Assembly: GCA_044866075.1 (NCBI GenBank)
Contig: JBIOTQ010000095.1
Span: 1-10,681, forward strand
Direction: 5' to 3'
Length of the DNA stretch: 10,681 bases
DNA from: JBASRP01 sp044866075
GTDB taxonomy: Bacteria > Actinomycetota > AC-67
Shown here: piece by piece, positions 5,560-10,681 of the stretch
Layout of the letters: each line of letters starts with the position of its first letter
How positions within the stretch are numbered: position 1 is the first letter of the stretch
Translations under genes and position numbers: made by a program
Notes under the pieces: model-generated
What the model was told of the DNA's origin: nothing
Seen by the model: the letters and a program-made list of their open reading frames with translations, nothing else
Databases searched by the model: none

Positions 5560-7640
5560 GGGTCCACGAGCTGGCGAAAGAGCTTGGGGTTGCGAGCAAG
5601 GAGCTGCTCGCCGCCCTGAAGGAGATGGGGGTCGACGGCCTCACGGCCTCTTCGTCGGTCCCCGACCAGGCCGTGCCCCGGCTCCGCGCGTCCGGCGGCA
5701 AGGCCGTGCCGGAGGCGAAGATCAAAGAGGCGGTCGAGGAGCCGCTCCCGAGGCCTCGGCCCAGGAAGAAGGCCGAGACCCCGCCCCCGCTCGAACCGAC
5801 GGCCGCCGTCGCGGAGGCCGCGCAGCCGGAGGCGGCCGTCGCGGTCGCCGAGCCGCCCGCCCCGCCCGAGCCCGCGGGCCCGTCGCTGCCGGCGCTGCGG
5901 CTGGTGCACGGCTCGACCCCGCAGGACGTCGCCGACAAGGTCGGTCGGAGCGTGGCCGAGATCGTGAAGACCCTGTTCACGCTCGGAGAGATGGCGACCG
6001 CGTCCCAGTCGCTGTCGGACGAGGCGCTCACGCTCCTTACCTCCGAGCTCGGCTACGAGGCTGAGATCGTCGGGGTCGACGAAGAGGAGGAGGCCGAGGA
6101 GGAGGTCGACGAGAGCCGTCTGGAGCCGCGGGCACCGGTCGTCACGATCATGGGCCACGTCGACCACGGCAAGACGCTGCTCCTGGACGCGATCCGGGAG
6201 GCCGAGGTGGTCGCGGGTGAGGCGGGCGGCATAACCCAGCACATCGGTGCCTACCAGGTGCACCAGAACGGCAAACTCGTCACCTTCCTCGACACTCCCG
6301 GACACGAGGCGTTCACGGCGATGCGCGCCCGCGGCGCCAAGGTCACCGATCTCGCGGTGATCGTGGTCGCGGCGGACGACGGCGTGATGCCCCAGACGGT
6401 GGAGGCCATCGACCACGCGCGGGCGGCCGGTGTGCCGATCCTGATCGCGGTCAACAAGATCGACAAGCCCGACGCCCAGCCCGACCGCGTCCGCAACGAG
6501 CTCGCCTCCCAGGGACTCACGCCCGAGGATTGGGGCGGCGAGACGATCTTCTGTGACGTCTCCGCGAAGACCAAGGAGGGGCTCGACAACCTGCTCGAGA
6601 TGATAGTTCTGGCCGCCGAGCTCGAGGAGCTGAAGGCCAACCCGAGGGCCGCAGCGTCAGGCGTCGTGATCGAGTCCCACCTCGACCCCGGTCGCGGCCC
6701 GATCGCCACCGTTCTGATTCAACGGGGCACCCTTCACGTCGGCGATGCCCTCGTCGCCGGCGCGAACTGGGGCAAGGTGAGAGCGATGCTCGACTTCACT
6801 GGCGCCCGCCTGAACGAGGCGCACCCGGGCAATCCGGTCGAGGTGCTGGGGCTCGACGGCGTCTGCGAGGCCGGAGAGCGGGTCGAGGCGGTGGAGAACG
6901 AGCGGCGGGTGCGACAGCTCGCGCAGCAGCGCGGCCAGCGCCTCAAGGCCGAGTCGCTCGCCCGTCAGCAGGCCCGCAAGATCAGCCTCCAGGAGGTCTT
7001 CTCGAAGGGCACCGAGGGCGAGCTCAAGGAGCTCAACATCGTCCTCAAGGCGGACGTTTCGGGCTCGCTCGAGGCGCTTCAGGACGAGATCGCGAAGGTC
7101 CCGCAGGAGCAGATCGTGGTCGACGTGATCCACGCCGCGCCGGGCGGGATCACCGAGTCCGACGTGATGCTCGCGGCGGCCTCCGACGCGATCATCATCG
7201 GCTTCAACGTCCGACCGCTGGCCGAGGCCCGCAGGGCGGCCGAGCGCGAGGGGGTCGAGATCCGCACCTACTCGGTCATCTACAAGGTCACCGAGGACCT
7301 CCGCGCGGCGATGGAGGGCATGCTGGAGCCGGAGGAGGTCGAGGAGGCGCTCGGCCAGGCCGAGATCAAGGAGCTGTTCCGGGCCTCGCGCATCGGCACC
7401 ATCGCCGGCTGCCTGGTCACCGACGGCAAGATCACCCGCACCGCACAGGTGCGCCTGGTGCGCGAGGGAACGATCGTGTGGACGGGAAGGATCGGCTCTC
7501 TGCGCCGCTTCAAGGACAACGTGCAGGAGGTCGAGGAGGGCCTTGAGTGCGGAGTCGTGCTCGATGGTTACCAGGACGTCAAGGTCGGTGACGTCCTGGA
7601 GCTGTTCGAGACCAAGCAGGTCGAGCAAACGCTCGAGTAG
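5556..7640 (+). CDS. infB: Translation initiation factor IF-2
   Basis: A 694-residue GTPase that places initiator tRNA on the 30S subunit and promotes subunit joining. The N-terminus MRVHELAKELGVASKELLAALKEMG is the standard IF2_N helical module, followed by a Pro/Ala/Glu-rich linker (about 57-110) and a second small domain. The GTPase motifs are G1 GHVDHGKT at 200-207, G2 GGITQHIG at 224-231, G3 DTPGH at 246-250, G4 NKID at 300-303 and G5 SAKT at 336-339. Domains II-IV follow, with the initiator-tRNA-binding C-terminal beta barrel (GTIAGCLVTDGKITRTAQVRLVR from about 614). It is much shorter than the roughly 900-1000 residue proteins of Streptomyces and mycobacteria because the linker is small. 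The start is TTG at 5556, overlapping the ylxR stop; no other start codon is close by, and AAGGAA/GGGAG precede it. Confidence 0.97.
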   Translation: MRVHELAKELGVASKELLAALKEMGVDGLTASSSVPDQAVPRLRASGGKAVPEAKIKEAVEEPLPRPRPRKKAETPPPLEPTAAVAEAAQPEAAVAVAEPPAPPEPAGPSLPALRLVHGSTPQDVADKVGRSVAEIVKTLFTLGEMATASQSLSDEALTLLTSELGYEAEIVGVDEEEEAEEEVDESRLEPRAPVVTIMGHVDHGKTLLLDAIREAEVVAGEAGGITQHIGAYQVHQNGKLVTFLDTPGHEAFTAMRARGAKVTDLAVIVVAADDGVMPQTVEAIDHARAAGVPILIAVNKIDKPDAQPDRVRNELASQGLTPEDWGGETIFCDVSAKTKEGLDNLLEMIVLAAELEELKANPRAAASGVVIESHLDPGRGPIATVLIQRGTLHVGDALVAGANWGKVRAMLDFTGARLNEAHPGNPVEVLGLDGVCEAGERVEAVENERRVRQLAQQRGQRLKAESLARQQARKISLQEVFSKGTEGELKELNIVLKADVSGSLEALQDEIAKVPQEQIVVDVIHAAPGGITESDVMLAAASDAIIIGFNVRPLAEARRAAEREGVEIRTYSVIYKVTEDLRAAMEGMLEPEEVEEALGQAEIKELFRASRIGTIAGCLVTDGKITRTAQVRLVREGTIVWTGRIGSLRRFKDNVQEVEEGLECGVVLDGYQDVKVGDVLELFETKQVEQTLE

Positions 7641-7663
7641 CGACCGCGGCGGCGCACGCGGCG

Positions 7664-7669
7664 TACCCT
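7664..7669 (+). promoter_or_regulatory. Candidate -10 box of a leaderless ylxP promoter (TACCCT)
   Basis: TACCCT lies in the 35-bp gap after infB and ends six bases before the ylxP GTG. The predicted transcription start is the G of that GTG, and no Shine-Dalgarno sequence is present. The -35 region is poor. It is a weaker hexamer than the ones before rimP and rbfA, but the spacing repeats that seen before proS and the gene at 3017. Confidence 0.35.
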
Positions 7670-7675
7670 TGGCGA

Positions 7676-7975
7676 GTGCGCGCGTACGTGTGCCTGATCG
7701 AGGTCCGGCTCCACCTCAACGACTCCCACGACCTGAAGGGCAAGCGGAAGGTCCTGCACTCGCTGAAGGCGCAGCTGCGGCAGCGGTTCGGGGCCTCGGT
7801 GGCGGAGGTTGACGGGCATGACACCTGGCAGCGGACGACTCTCGTCTGCGCTCTCGTCGGCGGGGGGGACGTGGGACGGCGCGCCAACGACTTGGAGCGG
7901 TTCGTCGAGGCGCGTTGTCCGGATGGGTGCGCGTTCGAGCGCGACCTCCTCAGCCTCGCCGACATCCGTGGCTGA
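7676..7975 (+). CDS. ylxP: YlxP-like protein (DUF503)
   Basis: A 99-residue cytoplasmic protein of the DUF503 family, recognised by the conserved LKGKRKVLHSLKAQLRQRF helix at 20-38 and the strand SVAEVDGHDTWQRTTL at 41-56, with a ferredoxin-like alpha/beta pattern. Its function is not firmly established; in many Gram-positive genomes it lies between infB and rbfA, as here, and a link to ribosome assembly or translation is assumed from that. The GTG start gives the family's usual N-terminus (MRAYVCLIEVRLHLNDSHDLKGKR). It begins 35 bp after infB, with no ribosome binding site but a -10-like box, and ends 44 bp before rbfA. Confidence 0.9.
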   Translation: MRAYVCLIEVRLHLNDSHDLKGKRKVLHSLKAQLRQRFGASVAEVDGHDTWQRTTLVCALVGGGDVGRRANDLERFVEARCPDGCAFERDLLSLADIRG

Positions 7976-8004
7976 GACCGCCCAGCTGACCGTGTGCCCT
8001 GAGC

Positions 8005-8010
8005 TATAGT
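8005..8010 (+). promoter_or_regulatory. Candidate -10 box of a near-leaderless rbfA promoter (TATAGT)
   Basis: TATAGT is a strong -10-like hexamer in the 44-bp gap after ylxP and ends nine bases before the rbfA ATG. The predicted start near 8017 would leave about three untranslated bases. There is no Shine-Dalgarno sequence. A CTGACC resembling a -35 box lies at 7986-7991, but the 13-base spacer is too short for a standard promoter. Confidence 0.5.
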
Positions 8011-8019
8011 CGCCCGACC

Positions 8020-8352
8020 ATGCCCACCGAGCGCATGAGGAGGGTGAACGAGGTCATGCGCGAGGTGATCGGGTCTGCGATCGCCACGGAGCTCGAGGAC
8101 CCACGGATCGGATTCGTGACGGTGACCTCGGTGGAGACCAGCCCGGACCTGCGCTCAGCGCGCGTCCACGTCAGCGTGCTCGGCGGCGAGGCCGAGCGTG
8201 AGGCGACGCTCGCCGGGCTTTCATCTTCCCACGGGGTGCTCCAGGCGACGATCGCCCGCGAGATGCGAATCAAGCGCACTCCCACTCTGAGCTTCCACTA
8301 CGACGAGACCCCGGAACGGGGTGTCCGCGTCTCCAGGCTGCTCGACCAATGA
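8020..8352 (+). CDS. rbfA: 30S ribosome-binding factor RbfA
   Basis: A 110-residue single KH-like-domain protein that binds the 30S subunit near helix 1 of 16S rRNA during late maturation and cold adaptation. Family features are the N-terminal helix ERMRRVNEVMREVIGSAIATELEDPRIGFVTVT (residues 4-36), the strand DLRSARVHVSVLG (48-60) and the C-terminal RIKRTPTLSFHYDE (83-96). The length is normal, without the longer C-terminal tail some bacteria carry. The ATG start is well supported by the family N-terminus. It may have its own promoter, and its stop overlaps the nrnA ATG in an ATGA arrangement, indicating translational coupling. Confidence 0.95.
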   Translation: MPTERMRRVNEVMREVIGSAIATELEDPRIGFVTVTSVETSPDLRSARVHVSVLGGEAEREATLAGLSSSHGVLQATIAREMRIKRTPTLSFHYDETPERGVRVSRLLDQ

Positions 8353-9359
8353 GCGAGGCGGTCGCCGCGACTGCGGACCGCAAGGACGCGTCGCTCGAGG
8401 AGGTCGCCCGGGAGCTTCGCGCCGGGGACCGCTTCCTACTCACCACCCACGAGGGCCCGGACGGGGACGCGCTCGGCTCGCTGCTCGCTCTGCACCACAT
8501 GCTCACCCAGTTGGGCAAGGACTCCGTGATGTTCCTGGCTGCGAAGGAGTTCCCACTCCCCGTCGAGTACCGCTTCCTGCCCCTGGAGGAGGTCTTCCAT
8601 GAGCCGCCGGTCGACGTGGTCGACCGGGTCCTGGTCTTCCTCGACTGCGGGAACATCGATCGCATGCCCGTCGGCTTTCTGCACCGCGACGAGGCCAAGA
8701 TCCTGAACATCGACCACCATCACGACAACACCCGCTTCGGGACGCTGAACCTGGTCGATACGGAGGCCTCCTGCACGGCCGAGATCCTGTTCGGGCTCGC
8801 GAAGCTGCTGGGCGCCGAGCTGACTCCCGAGATCGCCGGGGCTCTCTACGTGGCGCTGGTCACGGACACGGGCCGGTTCATGTACGAGAACACGGGGGCG
8901 GCCACGCACCGGGTGGCGGCGGAGCTGATCGAGGCCGGGGTGGACGTCCACGACACCTACCGGCGCCTGTACGAGCGAGTGCCGATCGAGAAGCTGCGCC
9001 TGGTCGCTCGCGCGATCGAGCGGATCGAGCGCTTCCCTGACTGCGATCTGGCCGTCACCTACATCTCGGCCGACGACTACACGGAGACGGGCGCGAGCGA
9101 CGTCCTCACCGAAGGGATCATCGACCACGTGCGCGCGCTCGAGGGCATCGAGGTTGCGGCGATGATCCGCGACAAGACCGACGGCGGCAACTCGGCGCGC
9201 AAGGTGAGCCTGCGCTCGACGATGGGCAGGGTGGACGTCTCCGCGATCGCCCGCAAGCGCGGCGGCGGTGGCCACCGGCGGGCGGCCGGCTTCTCGACCG
9301 ACCTCGACTACCCCAAGCTGGTCGAGTTCCTCTGTGACGAGGTCAGCGCGCAGCTCTAA
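8349..9359 (+). CDS. nrnA: DHH-family nanoRNase / pAp phosphatase NrnA
   Basis: A 336-residue DHH-DHHA1 phosphoesterase. Metal-binding motifs of the DHH domain are visible in order: THEGPDGDA (His34, Asp38, Asp40), DCG at 99-101, DHH at 122-124 and the VTDTGRF block with Asp173. The C-terminal DHHA1 domain has SARKVSLRS and the substrate-binding GGGGHRRAAGF, with His309. Relatives degrade short RNA oligonucleotides and 3'-phosphoadenosine 5'-phosphate; the Mycobacterium tuberculosis relative in the same genomic setting also acts on pApA and cyclic di-AMP. All expected key residues are present. The ATG overlaps the rbfA stop, and there is no strong ribosome binding site, consistent with coupled translation. 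truB starts 17 bp downstream. Confidence 0.94.
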   Translation: MSEAVAATADRKDASLEEVARELRAGDRFLLTTHEGPDGDALGSLLALHHMLTQLGKDSVMFLAAKEFPLPVEYRFLPLEEVFHEPPVDVVDRVLVFLDCGNIDRMPVGFLHRDEAKILNIDHHHDNTRFGTLNLVDTEASCTAEILFGLAKLLGAELTPEIAGALYVALVTDTGRFMYENTGAATHRVAAELIEAGVDVHDTYRRLYERVPIEKLRLVARAIERIERFPDCDLAVTYISADDYTETGASDVLTEGIIDHVRALEGIEVAAMIRDKTDGGNSARKVSLRSTMGRVDVSAIARKRGGGGHRRAAGFSTDLDYPKLVEFLCDEVSAQL

Positions 9360-9376
9360 CCCTTTCGCCCACGGGC

Positions 9377-10195
9377 GTGACCGCTGAGGCGGCGGCGGCG
9401 GCGGCGTCCCGGCCGGCGGCGGGGATCATGCTGGTCGACAAGCCGGCTGGCGACACATCCCACGATGTGGTCGAGCGCATCCGCCGCGAGCGCGGCCAAA
9501 AGGCAGGCCATGCCGGAACCCTCGATCCCTTCGCCACCGGGCTGCTGCTGGTGCTCCTGGGACGAGCCACGCGACTCCAGCGCTACCTTCTGCCGCTGCC
9601 GAAGACCTACCGGGCGACAGCGAGGCTCGGCTGGCGCTCGACGACGGGCGATCCCGATGGCGAGCTAAGCCACACGGGCACGGTGCCCGAGCGGCTGGAG
9701 CTGCCCACGGGGCGGGTCCGCCAGCGGGTGCCGATGACCTCGGCGGTCAAGGTGGAGGGCGAGCGCCTCTACCGGCGCGCCCACCGCGGCGAGAGCGTGG
9801 AGACGCCTGAGCGCGAGGTCGAGGTCTACCGCGCCGAGCTCCTGCGGCGCGACGACGACCGGGCCGAGTTCGAGATCGAGTGCTCCACCGGCACCTACGT
9901 TCGCACCCTGATCGAAGCGCTCGGCGACGCCTACTGCGAGCGGCTGAGGCGGATCGCCATCGGTCCCTTCCGAGTCGAGGCTGCGAACAGCGAGCCGCTT
10001 GCAGTCAGGGCAGCACTCGCCTTCCTGCCGGAGCGGATCCTCGATGCGGCCGAGGCGGAGCGCGTCGCCCACGGAGGCTCGGTGCCGGCCGCCGGCGAGG
10101 CCGACGGTCCGCTCAGGCTCACCCACGAGGGGCGCCTGCTGGCGGTCGCCCGGCGTCGCGAGGCGGCTCTACGGCCGGAAGTGGTACTCGCGTAG
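9377..10195 (+). CDS. truB: tRNA pseudouridine-55 synthase TruB
   Basis: A 272-residue enzyme that converts uridine 55 in the T loop of tRNAs to pseudouridine. The catalytic motif GHAGTLDPFATGLL at 44-57 carries Asp50. Upstream is the family strand IMLVDKPAGDTSHDVV (17-32); downstream are the tRNA-binding/active-site segments VPMTSAVKVEGERLYRRAHRGE (118-139) and STGTYVRTLIEALG (170-183). The first motif reads VPM where most family members have VPP, a small deviation. The C-terminal part (about 225-272) resembles a small PUA-like tail (EGRLLAVARR). The start is uncertain: the GTG at 9377 adds an alanine run (six GCG codons) and has no ribosome binding site, while an ATG at 9428 would cut into the first conserved strand. 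I prefer 9377. It lies 17 bp after nrnA. Confidence 0.93.
   Translation: MTAEAAAAAASRPAAGIMLVDKPAGDTSHDVVERIRRERGQKAGHAGTLDPFATGLLLVLLGRATRLQRYLLPLPKTYRATARLGWRSTTGDPDGELSHTGTVPERLELPTGRVRQRVPMTSAVKVEGERLYRRAHRGESVETPEREVEVYRAELLRRDDDRAEFEIECSTGTYVRTLIEALGDAYCERLRRIAIGPFRVEAANSEPLAVRAALAFLPERILDAAEAERVAHGGSVPAAGEADGPLRLTHEGRLLAVARRREAALRPEVVLA
9388..9405 (+). repeat. Short GGC trinucleotide tract in the truB N-terminus
   Basis: Six perfect GGC units encode an alanine run at residues 5-10 of TruB, just after the GTG start. Such tracts can vary in length by slippage, but changes of whole triplets would keep the frame. It is most likely neutral sequence in a GC-rich genome. Confidence 0.6.
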
Positions 10196-10238
10196 CGGCA
10201 AGTAGTGCTCCCGTGAAAGGCTTCCCGGCCGCGTTTCA

Positions 10239-10681
10239 ATGAAGATCAAGGTCACGCAGCTTGCCGGCGCGCAGGCCCGATCGCGACAGGTGGCGATCGG
10301 CGTCTTCGACGGCGTGCACGTCGGTCACCGCAAGGTGATCGACGCGGCGGACACCGTGTTGACCTTCGAGCCGCACCCGCTGCGCGTGCTTCACCCCGAT
10401 GCCGCGCCGAAGCTGATCATGCCGTTCGAGATCAAGCGTGACGTGATCGAAGGCCTGGGGGTCGAAGAGCTGATCGTGATCTCGTTCGACGACGAGTTCT
10501 CCTCCATCGCCCCCGAGGACTTCTGCTCCCGGATCCTGGTCGAGGCGCTGGGCGCAGAGAGCGTCTCGGTGGGGGAGAACTTCCGCTTCGGCGCCAAGGC
10601 GATGGGCGACCCCGCGATGCTTGCCGGACGCCAGGAGTTCGAGACCCGCGTCGTTCCCCTCGTCGACGTCGAAGGAGAGAC
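10239..10681 (+). CDS. ribF: Bifunctional riboflavin kinase / FAD synthetase RibF, N-terminal part (3' end outside window)
   Basis: 147 codons are visible before the window ends. The N-terminal FAD synthetase (nucleotidyltransferase) domain shows GVFDGVHVGH at 21-30, the ATP-binding HxGH-type motif, then TFEPHP at 42-47, APKLI at 56-60, and VGENFRFGAKAMGD at 111-124. The complete enzyme phosphorylates riboflavin to FMN and adenylylates FMN to FAD; the kinase domain would lie downstream. The segment between the GH of the first motif and FEP is 12 residues, about ten fewer than in E. coli RibF, while everything else is conserved. The start ATG lies 43 bp after the truB stop, without an evident ribosome binding site or -10 box; the family N-terminus fits. 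The order truB-ribF is common in bacteria. Confidence 0.93.
   Translation, partial: MKIKVTQLAGAQARSRQVAIGVFDGVHVGHRKVIDAADTVLTFEPHPLRVLHPDAAPKLIMPFEIKRDVIEGLGVEELIVISFDDEFSSIAPEDFCSRILVEALGAESVSVGENFRFGAKAMGDPAMLAGRQEFETRVVPLVDVEGE

Noticed and set aside
4896..6416. A 506-codon minus-strand open frame across the nusA tail, ylxR and infB
   Set aside because: Same reasoning: it is opposite well-recognised genes, and its end is an Arg/Pro-rich run produced by the complement of the Ala/Pro-rich NusA tail.
6657..7628. A 323-codon minus-strand open frame opposite the 3' half of infB
   Set aside because: Leu/Asp/Arg-rich shadow of IF-2 domains II-IV, with no motif or promoter.
7621..7636. Perfect 6-bp inverted repeat TCGAGC/GCTCGA with a four-base loop at the end of infB
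   Set aside because: It lies within the last codons of infB and has no T-run, so it is not a standard terminator; a short palindrome of this kind is expected by chance in this composition. It could be an RNA processing site, but nothing supports that.
1..10681. Search for a new defence, mobile or biosynthetic system
   Set aside because: No transposase, integrase, nuclease-effector pair, repeat array or biosynthetic enzyme set is visible; apart from two unknown proteins every gene belongs to a familiar housekeeping cluster.

Overview
The window looks like a piece of chromosome from a high-GC Actinomycetota-type bacterium. Every coding region favours G or C at third codon positions, GTG and TTG starts are common, and the gene order is the conserved translation/transcription cluster proS ... 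rimP-nusA-ylxR-infB-ylxP-rbfA-nrnA-truB-ribF. proS near rimP-nusA-infB and nrnA/rbfA behind infB are familiar from Mycobacterium and Streptomyces. The short IF-2 (694 residues, without the very long N-terminal linker of Streptomyces and mycobacteria) and a RibF with a shortened segment after its nucleotide-binding motif point to a deeper branch, possibly Thermoleophilia-like. That placement is an inference from sequence features only.

Layout, all on the + strand. 1-1266: C-terminal part of a probably exported, beta-propeller-like protein of unknown function, not obviously related to what follows. 1298-3007: prolyl-tRNA synthetase with its editing domain. 3017-3301: a small unrecognised protein of 94 residues. 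3302-3416: the promoter and 5' leader of the main operon, with a textbook intrinsic-terminator-like hairpin upstream of rimP. 3417-7640: rimP, nusA, ylxR and infB, joined by overlaps or 2-bp gaps. 7676-9359: ylxP, rbfA and nrnA. 9377-10195: truB. 10239 to the window end: ribF, cut off at its 3' side. No stretch over 300 bases lacks a gene. I see no tRNA or rRNA gene, no insertion sequence, no CRISPR array and no phage gene.

The genes form a coherent set. RimP and RbfA mature the 30S subunit, IF-2 starts translation, and NusA controls pausing, termination and antitermination. YlxR and YlxP are small accessory proteins of the same cluster, NrnA clears nanoRNA and 3'-phosphonucleotides, TruB makes pseudouridine 55 in tRNA, RibF makes FMN and FAD, and ProS charges tRNA-Pro. 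I found no clearly new system.

The signals most worth checking are regulatory. (i) A TAnnnT -10-like box lies 6-9 bases before the start codons of four genes that lack a Shine-Dalgarno sequence, which suggests leaderless transcripts. (ii) A terminator hairpin sits in the rimP-nusA leader and is a candidate for NusA feedback. Beyond these, the unknown gene at 3017-3301, the long acidic tail of NusA and the shortened RibF segment are the main curiosities.
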